Part shown: positions 8,516 through 17,046 of the stretch, piece by piece
Position numbering within the stretch: position 1 is the first letter of the stretch
Layout of the letters: each line of letters begins with the position of its first letter
Assembly (NCBI RefSeq): GCF_000368785.1
Contig: NZ_KB849690.1
Coordinates: 489,452-553,451 of the forward strand
Direction: 5' to 3'
DNA length: 64,000 nucleotides
Source of the DNA: Acinetobacter towneri DSM 14962 = CIP 107472
Lineage (GTDB): Bacteria; Pseudomonadota; Gammaproteobacteria; Pseudomonadales; Moraxellaceae
Translations under genes and position numbers: made by a program
The notes under the pieces: generated by a model
Databases searched by the model: none
What the model was told of the DNA's origin: nothing
Seen by the model: only the letters and a program-made list of their open reading frames with translations

Positions 8516-10300
8516 TTATTCTTGAGATTCTGCTTTTGGTTTTTCACGTAAACGAATACCTAAATCACGCAATTGAGTCGCCTCAACTGGTGCAGGTGCT
8601 TGAGTCAATGGACATTCAGCTGTCTTGGTTTTCGGGAAGGCAATCACATCACGAATAGACGAAGCACCTGTCATCAACATCACCAAACGGTCTAAACCAA
8701 ATGCCAAACCACCGTGCGGAGGCGCACCGTATTTCAATGCATTCAGTAAGAAGCTGAATTTCTCTTCGGCTTCTTCTTCTTCAATACCTAAAGCTTCAAA
8801 AATCGCTTTTTGCATTTCTAAAGTATAAATACGCAGTGAACCACCACCAATTTCAGTACCGTTCAATACCATGTCATACGCGACAGATAAAGCTTCACCA
8901 GGGTTGCTTTTCACATCTTCAACGCTTGATTTTGGTAAAGTGAATGGGTGATGCACAGAGGTCCATTTACCATCATCAGTTTCTTCAAACATTGGGAAAT
9001 CAACCACCCAAAGCGGTGCCCATTCGCAGGTTGCAAGGTTCAAATCGTGACCGATTTTGACACGGAGTGCGCCCATTGCATCGTTTACCACTTTGGCTTT
9101 ATCTGCACCAAAGAATACGATGTCGCCATTTTCAGCGCCTACACGTTTTAATAAATCAAGCACGATTGGCTCAATAAATTTCACAATTGGAGATTGTAAA
9201 CCTTCAATGCCTTTTTCAAGTTCATTGACTTTAATATACGCCAAACCTTTCGCACCATAGATGCCTACAAATTTAGTGTATTCATCAATCGCACTACGTG
9301 GCAATGAACCCGCGCCAGGAACGCGAAGGGCAACAATACGACCTTTCGGATCTTTCGCTGGGCCAGCAAATACTTTGAACTCAACGTCTTGCATCAAGTC
9401 AGCAACGTCTACCAATTTCAGTGGGATACGCAAGTCTGGCTTATCAGACGCATAATCACGCATCGCTTCTGAATACGGCATACGTTGGAATTTGTCGAAT
9501 TTCACGCCTAGAAGTTCATCGAACATCTTCACGGTCATGCCTTCCATCAAATCCATAATGTCATCGTCACTCATGAACGATGTTTCAATGTCGATTTGAG
9601 TAAATTCTGGCTGACGGTCTGCGCGTAAATCTTCATCACGGAAACATTTAGCGATTTGGTAATAACGGTCAATACCACCCACCATCAACAATTGTTTAAA
9701 TAATTGTGGAGATTGTGGCAGAGCATAGAAGCTACCGTTAGATACACGGCTTGGTACTAAATAGTCACGCGCACCTTCAGGCGTTGCACGTGTTAAAATT
9801 GGTGTTTCAACATCCAAGAAACCATGATCGTCTAAATAGTTACGAATTAGGTTGGTGACTTTAGAACGGAAACGTAAGCGATCTAACATTTCTGGACGAC
9901 GGATGTCCAAGAAACGGTATTTCAAACGAATTTCTTCTGAAATGTTGGTATTTTCATCGTTCAATGGGAACGGAGGCGTTTCAGATGCTGCAAGAACTTC
10001 AATTTCCTTGCCTAAAACTTCAATTTGTCCACTGACCATATTGGCATTTTCTGTGCCTGCATAGCGACGACGTACACGACCTGTGATTTTTAATACAAAT
10101 TCTGAACGTGCTTTATCTGCAGTTGCAAATGCTTCTGGGGTATCTGGGTCAATTACGACTTGCACAAGACCATCACGGTCACGCATGTCTAGGAAAATTA
10201 CACCACCGTGGTCACGACGACGGTGTACCCAACCACACAGGGTCACGGTTTGATCAATTTGAGCTTCGGTTAAAGAACCGCAATAATGAGTTCGCATCAT
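8516..10300 (-). CDS. aspS: Aspartyl-tRNA synthetase
   Basis: It charges tRNA-Asp (bacterial type, 594 residues). The N-terminal OB-fold anticodon domain begins [15 protein letters not shown]...[15 protein letters not shown]. Motif 2 is [20 protein letters not shown], the bacterial GAD insertion lies in the middle, and motif 3 is [13 protein letters not shown] with the ATP-binding arginine. ATG at 10300 is chosen because the protein then starts at the conserved MMRTHYCG. It is transcribed alone, with a plausible promoter upstream and a strong terminator downstream. In A. baumannii, aspS borders the LOS outer-core locus, as here. Confidence 0.97.
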   Translation of the reverse strand: MMRTHYCGSLTEAQIDQTVTLCGWVHRRRDHGGVIFLDMRDRDGLVQVVIDPDTPEAFATADKARSEFVLKITGRVRRRYAGTENANMVSGQIEVLGKEIEVLAASETPPFPLNDENTNISEEIRLKYRFLDIRRPEMLDRLRFRSKVTNLIRNYLDDHGFLDVETPILTRATPEGARDYLVPSRVSNGSFYALPQSPQLFKQLLMVGGIDRYYQIAKCFRDEDLRADRQPEFTQIDIETSFMSDDDIMDLMEGMTVKMFDELLGVKFDKFQRMPYSEAMRDYASDKPDLRIPLKLVDVADLMQDVEFKVFAGPAKDPKGRIVALRVPGAGSLPRSAIDEYTKFVGIYGAKGLAYIKVNELEKGIEGLQSPIVKFIEPIVLDLLKRVGAENGDIVFFGADKAKVVNDAMGALRVKIGHDLNLATCEWAPLWVVDFPMFEETDDGKWTSVHHPFTLPKSSVEDVKSNPGEALSVAYDMVLNGTEIGGGSLRIYTLEMQKAIFEALGIEEEEAEEKFSFLLNALKYGAPPHGGLAFGLDRLVMLMTGASSIRDVIAFPKTKTAECPLTQAPAPVEATQLRDLGIRLREKPKAESQE

Positions 10301-10373
10301 AGCGTTAAAAATCCAACTATATGGGTTAAGGAAGCGAATACGTAAACAGCGCACCGCCTTTAGCAAAGGTAGG

Positions 10374-10402
10374 ATTATGCCTCTTTGGGCATGTGGCTAC
10401 AA
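10374..10402 (-). promoter_or_regulatory. Putative sigma-70 promoter for aspS
   Basis: On the minus strand TTGTAG (-35) and CATAAT (-10) are separated by 17 nt, with transcription predicted to begin about 60-70 nt before the aspS ATG. Confidence 0.4.
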
Positions 10403-10509
10403 GAACCTGCTGCAAAAACAGTGGGTTTTTACATGGAATGTGTCTGAAATAGGATAATGCAGCAAGATTCAGGATAAAGTGATGAGCTTTGACTTTATTT
10501 TATCTACCC

Positions 10510-11259
10510 TTACCGATCCAAAAACAAAAATAACAGACAACCTAAACTGAACATGAGTAATGCCCCTTGGCTAAACTCATTGATGGCACGTCCCGTAAAA
10601 TAATACAGTTCGGCTTGCCAAGTCGCATCGGGGATATAACGCGCATAATCCCAAAGGGAAAAACCACCAAATACAATCGACAAGAGAATGAGAGCAATGG
10701 CATAAACGCGAATTTTAGTGCTTACAGAACTGACCTGCCGATGCTTGCGATAATAATGCAGGCTCATCCATAACAAAAAAGGCAGCGCCAAAATAGAACT
10801 GCCAATTTGTAGTACGCGATGCATCGGATAAATACCTGTGCCTAATTGTACCGATTGCGCTAAAAAATCCTGAAAGGCAAAACTACGAAAGTCGTGATGG
10901 GTTAAACCATCCCAAATTAAATGGGTGGCATTGCCAATCAGTAAGGCGAGAATCAAGCCACATACAAACCCAAGTACAGATTTTATTGTGTTTAGATTTA
11001 ACGGGTGATGGATTCCCACAAAGCGATACAATGCAGGGCGATAGAGCAAATACCACAGCGCACAAAAGACAAGACCCAATAATAAATTTGGATACAGCAA
11101 TGCTGACCATAAATGTGGAGTGGGATCATGACGCAAAGTAAACAGACGGTGTAAATCTGGCAACATCGTACCTATAGCGAGTGCAGCGATAGGCAGACGT
11201 TGTCCTGAAAGCTTGGCGAGTGGTGGGGCAAGTACCGCATGTGAGAGCGTAAAGGGCAT
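10510..11259 (-). CDS. DUF4184-type integral membrane protein
   Basis: The 249-residue protein starts MPFTLSHAVLAPPLAKL and contains GTMLPDLHRLFTLRHD, a histidine/aspartate pattern typical of the DUF4184/metal-dependent-hydrolase-like membrane families. It then shows about six hydrophobic segments, with NATHLIWDGLTHHDFR in a loop. The His and Asp residues suggest metal binding; no function is established. It is divergent from the znuD-like gene with about 148 bp between the starts. Confidence 0.7.
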   Translation of the reverse strand: MPFTLSHAVLAPPLAKLSGQRLPIAALAIGTMLPDLHRLFTLRHDPTPHLWSALLYPNLLLGLVFCALWYLLYRPALYRFVGIHHPLNLNTIKSVLGFVCGLILALLIGNATHLIWDGLTHHDFRSFAFQDFLAQSVQLGTGIYPMHRVLQIGSSILALPFLLWMSLHYYRKHRQVSSVSTKIRVYAIALILLSIVFGGFSLWDYARYIPDATWQAELYYFTGRAINEFSQGALLMFSLGCLLFLFLDR

Positions 11260-11344
11260 ACCAATTCAAAGTAAATAATATAAAAAATCAGAATAAATTG
11301 TGATGAATAGCTTAATTGAGAATACAGAGGAACAATGTTTTTTA

Positions 11345-11372
11345 TTGCAATGTTAATGAAATGTTATATTAT
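11345..11372 (+). promoter_or_regulatory. Putative promoter of the znuD-like gene
   Basis: TTGCAA at 11345-11350 and TATTAT at 11367-11372 are 16 nt apart. The -10 element lies within the Zur-box palindrome, so Zur binding would exclude RNA polymerase. Confidence 0.45.
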
Positions 11373-11380
11373 AACATCAA
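11358..11380 (+). promoter_or_regulatory. Zur box (zinc-uptake repressor operator)
   Basis: The core ATGTTATATTATAACAT (11361-11377) is a palindrome with perfect 8-bp arms around one base, preceded by GAA. It matches the enterobacterial Zur consensus GAAATGTTATANTATAACAT. It stands 28 bp upstream of a gene for a zinc-type TonB receptor, which strengthens the call. Confidence 0.85.
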
Positions 11381-11407
11381 TTATTTTTACTAATTTGAGC
11401 ATGGGTC

Positions 11408-13570
11408 ATGGCGTTCCATAAGAATTTAATAACAGTTTCAATTTTTGCAGTACTTAATCCAGCAGCATTTGCAAATACGGATGTTACCAATACACAACTG
11501 GAAACGATTCAGCTACAAGCACATCCTTTGGTACAAACTGCGGCAGATTTCGCTGTAGCAGATCATGTGATTGATCAGAAAACGTTGGCAGAGCGCAGCA
11601 CCACTATAGGTGATGCAATGGCAGATGAGCTAGGGGTCTATTCTAACCAATATGGTTCAGGCTCTAGCCGACCTGTCATTCGTGGGCAAGATGGCCCACG
11701 TGTTAAAGTGCTGCAACATGCTTCAGAAACTGCCGATGTGTCTATGCTTTCACCAGACCATGCTATCACTGTCGATCCAATTTTGGCCAAACAGGTTGAA
11801 ATTATTCGTGGCCCATCAACATTACTTTATGGTGCAGGAACGGTTGGTGGCTTAGTCAATGTGACTGATCAAAAAATTCCAACTCAAATGCCAAATAATG
11901 GTTTAGAAGGGCAGGTAGGTTTACGTTACAACACGGGTAGCGATGAAAAGCTGGCGAGTGCGGGTGTAACTGCCGCATTGAGTGATCAGTTTGCGCTGCG
12001 TATTGAAGGTTCTAAACGTAAAGCCAATGATTACATCACTCCCAATTATTGGGTAGAGCATCATAATGATGAAGCAGGGCATGACGATCATGATCATGGA
12101 CATAATAACCCTGCGCATGATCATGATGATAAAGGCACGCATTTTGATAAAGCACGTCGTGTAGACAATACCTTTGCTGAAGGGCAAACGGTGAATATTG
12201 GTGGATCATGGATTCATGACCGTGGTTTTGTGGGGTTGTCGTACAGTAACCGTCAGGACAAATATGGTTTGCCAGGGCATAGTCATGAATATCATGATTG
12301 CCATCCACATGGGAATAAATTGCATTGCGGAAGCCACGACCCTGCACCACAACCAGATCCACATGACGAACACGAACATGCACATGGCGGCCCGTGGATT
12401 GATTTGGAATCACACCGTTATGATTTGCGTACTGAGCTTGATCAGCCCTTTGCTGGCTTTGAGAAACTGCGTGCGCATGCCAGCTTTACCGATTATGAAC
12501 ATGATGAATTAGAAGAAAACAAAGTCATTAGTAACTTTAAAAGCAAAGGCTATGATGCGCGTTTAGAGTTGGTGCATCAACCTATTGCGGGTTGGGAAGG
12601 TGTGTTTGGTACCCAGTATAGCCAGCAAAAAATTGATTTGACCGGACAGAAAGAAAAACATGGCGATCATTTTCATGAAAGCGTACCTATGCCAGATACC
12701 AAAACGCAAAAATATAGTTTGTTCGGTTTAGAGCATAAACAATTTGGCGATGTGCATGTTGAACTCGGCGCACGGGTTGAACATCAAAAAATTGATGTCG
12801 ATGCGAAGCAAAAAGATTATTCAGATACGGGCGTATCTGCTTCTGCAGCAGCCAACTGGCAGTTTGCACCGAACTATAAACTATCCTTTACAGGCTCACA
12901 CCAACAGCGTTTACCGTTGGCACAAGAGCTTTATGCAAATGGCATCCACTTTGCAACAAACACTTATGAGCGTGGCAATGCAAATTTAGATGTGGAAAAA
13001 TCGAATAATTTAGAACTTGGTTTGCACTATGAAGCTGACAAACTGGATTATTCGTTGCATGTCTATCATAACTGGTTTGATAACTATATTTATGGTGCAA
13101 CCACCGACCATATAGAAACTTTCCGTTTAATTGATTATCAACAAGACAAAGCCAAGTTTTATGGTACAGAAGCTAAGCTAGGGTATCAGATTAGCCCTGA
13201 TTATAAACTCAGTGTGTTTGGTGATTATGTGCGTGGTGAAATTGACAATCAAAATGCACCACGTGTACCTGCAGGGCGTTTGGGGACTAAAGTGGATGCC
13301 AACTTTGCCGATGGTTGGTCGGGTATGGCGGAATATTATCGTGTCTTCAAACAAGACAAGGTTGCTTATTTAGAGCAAGAAACAGCAGGCTATAATATGG
13401 TCAATGTTGGTGTGGCTTATGCGGGCAACTATGCCAACAAACAAGATTACCGTGTGTATTTTAAAGCCAACAACTTGCTCGATGATGAAGTGTATTCACA
13501 TACATCGTTCTTGTCGAATATTCCACAAGTGGGTCGTAACTTTACAGTCGGCGTGGAATTTGGCTTCTAA
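11408..13570 (+). CDS. znuD: ZnuD-like TonB-dependent outer-membrane zinc receptor
   Basis: The 720-residue receptor has a signal peptide (residues 1-22, cleavage after AFA), a TonB-box-like ETIQL, and a plug domain containing PVIRGQDGPRVKVL and IEIIRGPSTLLYG-type segments (here VEIIRGPSTLLYGAG). A 22-strand barrel ends in the aromatic residue of GVEFGF. Two extracellular-loop candidates at about 215-245 and 290-325 are crowded with His and Asp (for example HDDHDHGHNNPAHDHDD). This is the feature that marks ZnuD receptors, which capture free zinc. A Zur box overlaps its promoter, so it should be induced by zinc starvation. A hairpin terminator follows. Confidence 0.9.
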   Translation: MAFHKNLITVSIFAVLNPAAFANTDVTNTQLETIQLQAHPLVQTAADFAVADHVIDQKTLAERSTTIGDAMADELGVYSNQYGSGSSRPVIRGQDGPRVKVLQHASETADVSMLSPDHAITVDPILAKQVEIIRGPSTLLYGAGTVGGLVNVTDQKIPTQMPNNGLEGQVGLRYNTGSDEKLASAGVTAALSDQFALRIEGSKRKANDYITPNYWVEHHNDEAGHDDHDHGHNNPAHDHDDKGTHFDKARRVDNTFAEGQTVNIGGSWIHDRGFVGLSYSNRQDKYGLPGHSHEYHDCHPHGNKLHCGSHDPAPQPDPHDEHEHAHGGPWIDLESHRYDLRTELDQPFAGFEKLRAHASFTDYEHDELEENKVISNFKSKGYDARLELVHQPIAGWEGVFGTQYSQQKIDLTGQKEKHGDHFHESVPMPDTKTQKYSLFGLEHKQFGDVHVELGARVEHQKIDVDAKQKDYSDTGVSASAAANWQFAPNYKLSFTGSHQQRLPLAQELYANGIHFATNTYERGNANLDVEKSNNLELGLHYEADKLDYSLHVYHNWFDNYIYGATTDHIETFRLIDYQQDKAKFYGTEAKLGYQISPDYKLSVFGDYVRGEIDNQNAPRVPAGRLGTKVDANFADGWSGMAEYYRVFKQDKVAYLEQETAGYNMVNVGVAYAGNYANKQDYRVYFKANNLLDDEVYSHTSFLSNIPQVGRNFTVGVEFGF

Positions 13571-13640
13571 AATTCAATTTGCCTTGAGCAGGATGTCTGC
13601 GTGAAAACACAGAAATCCTCTTGAAAATCCAAACAATTAA

Positions 13641-13672
13641 ACCTAGTCTGAGCGCATCGGACTAGGTTTTTT
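13641..13672 (+). terminator. Rho-independent terminator after znuD
   Basis: ACCTAGTC at 13641-13648 pairs with GACTAGGT at 13660-13667, followed by a T-run. The T-run ends four bases before the next gene's ATG. Confidence 0.8.
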
Positions 13673-13675
13673 GTT

Positions 13676-15139
13676 ATGCGTATCTTTCAGCGAATTCATC
13701 AAAAATTGAATTGGTCGCCTCGGGCGTATGTGGGACTTATTATAAGTTTTCTGGCTTTAGGTTATTTGGCGTCTGCGACCTACCACAGCTTAAAACCATT
13801 ACCCGAAGGGCTGAATTACACTGGAAAATTACGTCATGCGCCTATTAAATTTATTGCCGATCAGACCTATATCGACGCGCAAGGTGTTCAGCAACAACAG
13901 CATCAAATTTTTAATGAAATTTTAGAGCTGATTGATGCAGCACAAAGCACGATTGTATTGGATATGTTCTTGTTTAATCCTGAAGTGGGAACATCTAAAC
14001 AGCAGCATCAGCCACTGACACAGCAACTCACCGATGCTTTAATTCATAAACGTCAGCTGCAGCCAAATATTGAAATTAAGGTCATTACAGACCCAATTAA
14101 CTCAGTATATGGCGGTATTGCACCTGAGCATTATCGTCAATTGCGTCAAGCAGGCATTGATGTGATTGAAACCGATTTAACGCCTTTACGGGCATCGAAT
14201 CCATTGTGGTCAGGTTTTTGGTATCTCTGCTGTCAGGGTATTCCAAATAATGCAGAAAAAGGTTGGCTACCAAGTCCTTTCGGGCAAGATAAAATTACCT
14301 TGCGCAGTTATTTTAGTCTGTTCAATTTTAAAGCCAATCATCGTAAAACCATGGTGGTTGATACCACCGAAGGTTGGAAAGCGTTGGTGACCTCATTGAA
14401 TCCGCATGATGGTAGTTCGCGTCATTCTAATATTGCCTTAGTGGTCACAGGCAATACAGCGGTTGATATTTTGCAGACTGAACAAGCCGTAGCACGTATG
14501 TCGCAAGGCAATGTGTCTGGGGTGATTGTGGGAGAGTTTGAGGCAGATTCGTCCTATCCTCAAGTGCAAGTCCTCACTGAACAAGCCATTTTAGAGGCCA
14601 GTTTGACACTGATTCGGCAGACCAAAGCGCAAGAACATCTGGATTTGGCAATGTTCTATTTATCGGAGCGACAAATCATCAAAGCACTGATTGCTGCACA
14701 GCAACGTGGCGTACAGGTGCGGGTATTACTCGACCCGAATAAAGATGCTTTTGGACGTGAAAAAAATGGCATTCCAAACCGACAGGTGGCGGCAGAATTA
14801 CATGCTGCAGGGGTGAAGGTACGTTGGTGTAATACCCAAGGTGAGCAATGCCACAATAAAATGCTGATGAAATCGAATGCCACACAGGCTGAGTTGATTT
14901 TAGGTTCTGCTAATTTCACCGCACGTAATTTAAAAAACTATAATTTAGAAAGCAACTTGCGTGTGGTCGGACAGGTGCAAGACCCTGTATTTCAGGATGC
15001 TCAACACTATTTTAATACCGCATGGTCAAACCTTGAGGGTAAAAATATGAGTGTGGATTATGCGGTTTATGCCGATGAGTCGAAGTGGAAATATGCGCTG
15101 TATCGCTTTATGGAGTGGAGTGGTTTATCGACATTCTGA
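13676..15139 (+). CDS. Phospholipase D / cardiolipin synthase-like family protein
   Basis: The 487-residue protein has an N-terminal membrane anchor (about residues 18-36) and two PLD domains. The first domain carries the full HxKx4D motif in NHRKTMVVDTTE (about 225). The second has HNKMLMKS followed by LILGSANFT, keeping His, Lys and the GSxN box but with Ser where Asp is expected. Such enzymes hydrolyse or transfer phosphatidyl groups at the envelope. The ATG lies just behind the znuD terminator with no visible Shine-Dalgarno, so the start or its expression route is uncertain. Likely products are a phospholipase D or a ClsC-like synthase. Confidence 0.8.
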   Translation: MRIFQRIHQKLNWSPRAYVGLIISFLALGYLASATYHSLKPLPEGLNYTGKLRHAPIKFIADQTYIDAQGVQQQQHQIFNEILELIDAAQSTIVLDMFLFNPEVGTSKQQHQPLTQQLTDALIHKRQLQPNIEIKVITDPINSVYGGIAPEHYRQLRQAGIDVIETDLTPLRASNPLWSGFWYLCCQGIPNNAEKGWLPSPFGQDKITLRSYFSLFNFKANHRKTMVVDTTEGWKALVTSLNPHDGSSRHSNIALVVTGNTAVDILQTEQAVARMSQGNVSGVIVGEFEADSSYPQVQVLTEQAILEASLTLIRQTKAQEHLDLAMFYLSERQIIKALIAAQQRGVQVRVLLDPNKDAFGREKNGIPNRQVAAELHAAGVKVRWCNTQGEQCHNKMLMKSNATQAELILGSANFTARNLKNYNLESNLRVVGQVQDPVFQDAQHYFNTAWSNLEGKNMSVDYAVYADESKWKYALYRFMEWSGLSTF

Positions 15140-15174
15140 CTTTAAACTTTTTCAGTCAGATGTAATATTCCTAG

Positions 15175-15206
15175 AAAAATCCCTCTTGTTTAAAGAGGGA
15201 TTTTTT
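15175..15206. terminator. Bidirectional terminator between convergent genes
   Basis: AAAAATCCCTCTT and AAGAGGGATTTTTT form a stem with A- and T-runs on both sides, serving the PLD gene (+) and the next gene (-). Confidence 0.85.
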
Positions 15207-15217
15207 AGACCCGAATA

Positions 15218-15670
15218 TTACTTTACAGGATTTGGCGGCACCATTTCATCCAAATCTTTATCACTCATTTGATCTAACTCGGCAATATCGGTTTTGATTT
15301 TCCATTGTGCTTCATCATCCACAGGATTCGGTAAACGCGCTTCTAACCAATCACAAACCACATCTGGGCTAAATTCTGGATGGTTGCATTGAATTACCCA
15401 CGATAAAAAATCTTTGGCTTCACCATTCATATACGGTGGCGGTGAAACAGGTAAGAATTGAGTCGGCAAGCGCTCATCTCTGGAAATATAATTCAGCACA
15501 TGTCCCAATTCCTGCACAGTTTGCCATGCTAACGGATGTTCTACATCAATTTGAAATTTGAACCACCATGCATGCTGACCGTCTGAACCATAAGCGTCTA
15601 CACGGGCTTGCTGTACACTCGGAACTTTGCAGAAAAACTGATGAAGGCGGTCAAAATTTAATTCAGGCAC
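15218..15670 (-). CDS. Hypothetical cytosolic protein, Acinetobacter-type
   Basis: The 150-residue acidic protein has no signal peptide or membrane segment. It contains QHAWWFKFQIDVEHPLAWQT, an aromatic-rich core, and a charged tail (LDQMSDKDLDEMVPP). I do not recognise a characterised family. It has a sound start (ATG at 15670) and a terminator, and it is convergent with the PLD gene and not coupled to any neighbour. Confidence 0.65.
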   Translation of the reverse strand: MPELNFDRLHQFFCKVPSVQQARVDAYGSDGQHAWWFKFQIDVEHPLAWQTVQELGHVLNYISRDERLPTQFLPVSPPPYMNGEAKDFLSWVIQCNHPEFSPDVVCDWLEARLPNPVDDEAQWKIKTDIAELDQMSDKDLDEMVPPNPVK

Positions 15671-15849
15671 GAGGTTTCATCCAATTTCAAAAAAAATGTA
15701 TCTTAGCATAGGGGTTGGAGATATTTCATAAATGGCGAGCCGTGTCGGTGAAATCTGCGGAGACGAAAGTTTAAAATTGCTGATTTTTTATTCATTGTTT
15801 ATCCTTAATTTGAGCTTAGAATAAAAATATGAAAATAGGAGTGCTAGAT

Positions 15850-16320
15850 ATGAAAGTGGCGATTTTAACTGCATTGAGTGGCATGCTATTTTTAGGTGTG
15901 TCGATGCAGAGCTTGGCCGAAACCAATCGTTGGGCAGGATATACAGGCGTCAATACACAGCGTGATCAGCATCGTCCTTATTCGCCACAACATCGTCCTG
16001 CTTATCCGCAGCATCGACCTTATCATTCACAGCAACCCTATTCCTATCCACCACATTATCCATACCATCAACGACCTGTGCCGCAGTGGGGGCAGCCCAC
16101 GATTCGTAGTGGCATCAATATTCAATACAATGCGCCAAGTACTGTGCAATATAACCACCAAAGTTACAGTTGGGTAAATGGTGAGCCAAGTAGCGCACAT
16201 ATTGAAAGTTCGACCTATCGTGTGGTGACCGACTGGCAGCACTTGGGTTTACCCGCTCCGCCACGAGGTATGTACTGGATTTTTGAACATGGGCGTTATG
16301 TGTTGGTGGCAAATCGTTGA
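15850..16320 (+). CDS. RcnB-like periplasmic protein with His/Pro/Tyr-rich repeats
   Basis: The 156-residue protein starts at ATG 15850, which has AGGAG eight bases upstream; an ATG at 15829 is less well placed. A signal peptide ends near SLAE. Then comes a low-complexity stretch with repeated QHRPxxP units (about residues 38-75). The C-terminal domain resembles RcnB: YRVVTDWQHLGLPAPPRGMY, then W.FEHGRYVLVANR. RcnB proteins take part in nickel and cobalt homeostasis in the periplasm. Whether this one binds metal is an inference from its histidines. Confidence 0.65.
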   Translation: MKVAILTALSGMLFLGVSMQSLAETNRWAGYTGVNTQRDQHRPYSPQHRPAYPQHRPYHSQQPYSYPPHYPYHQRPVPQWGQPTIRSGINIQYNAPSTVQYNHQSYSWVNGEPSSAHIESSTYRVVTDWQHLGLPAPPRGMYWIFEHGRYVLVANR

Positions 16321-16344
16321 GAAAAAAGTGAAATCATAGACATC

Positions 16345-16382
16345 AATGCTTCTAGATATTGAGTATCTAGAAGCATTTTTTT
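16345..16382. terminator. Bidirectional terminator
   Basis: AATGCTTCTAGATA pairs perfectly with TATCTAGAAGCATT around a TTGAG loop and is followed by a T-run. It separates the convergent RcnB-like and PsiE-like genes. Confidence 0.85.
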
Positions 16383-16398
16383 GACCTATTTTAGATTT

Positions 16399-16908
16399 TT
16401 ACGCCAATTCATCATCTTCTGGGCGAGGGGTTTTGCCTTGTGCTAAAGGCTTTTCACTGTGCTTGTCTCGAATAACGGAAGGGTAATGCCAAGATGCAAA
16501 ACGCACCACTAAAATTGCAGCGGCTAAAATTAAAATTGAACCAGTAATAATCACTAAGTCGAGATCAGCTTTATGGTCGTGTTGAATATCTGAAATTAGC
16601 AAACGGGTTAGTGCGGTAATGGCAATATAAATTAAAAAACGCACAGGCATGTGATTGGTTTTAAAATAAATACCCACCATTGCACCTAGTTCTAAATAGA
16701 TAAAAAGCAATAAGATGTCATCAATAGTGGCATATTGTTTGATGGTGAAAATATCAATTACCGTATGTCCAGCAGACCAAATGACCATACAGCCAATGAT
16801 AAAGAGCGCAAGATAATGAAAACTTTCTACAGCCCAATTGCCATATTTGTCTAATAGGCTTTCAACTGCTTGAATATTTTTATCTATTTTTGAACGACGT
16901 ACTGCCAT
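16399..16908 (-). CDS. PsiE-like membrane protein
   Basis: The 169-residue protein has four hydrophobic segments. The third region reads LYLELGAMVGIYFKTNHMPV then RFLIYIAITALTRLLI, the conserved core of the PsiE (phosphate-starvation-inducible E) family. The biochemical role of PsiE is unknown. ATG at 16908 is preceded by AGGAGG at a good distance; an in-frame GTG two codons earlier is possible. The tail is charged and Pro-rich. I see no clear Pho box in the short upstream region. Confidence 0.78.
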   Translation of the reverse strand: MAVRRSKIDKNIQAVESLLDKYGNWAVESFHYLALFIIGCMVIWSAGHTVIDIFTIKQYATIDDILLLFIYLELGAMVGIYFKTNHMPVRFLIYIAITALTRLLISDIQHDHKADLDLVIITGSILILAAAILVVRFASWHYPSVIRDKHSEKPLAQGKTPRPEDDELA

Positions 16909-17001
16909 TTTCACCTCCTGTTTGAGTATGGATATTCAGACTTCAACAAAGGTGATGCAAATTTCATGCACAAATTAGAATAGGGATATAAAATTTAGTA
17001 C

Positions 17002-17031
17002 AAAAAAACGCCTGATGATTCAGGCGTTTTT
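17002..17031 (-). terminator. Rho-independent terminator after the first acyl-CoA dehydrogenase
   Basis: AAACGCCTGA/TCAGGCGTTT surrounds a short TGAT loop. The A-run on its left becomes the U-tract of minus-strand transcripts. Confidence 0.85.
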
Positions 17032-17046
17032 GCGATAATGTATTAA

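Noticed and set aside
12036..12413. Open frame on the minus strand within the znuD-like gene coding a His-rich peptide
   Set aside because: It is the antisense shadow of the His-rich loop codons, has no ribosome site, and overlaps a well-supported receptor gene.
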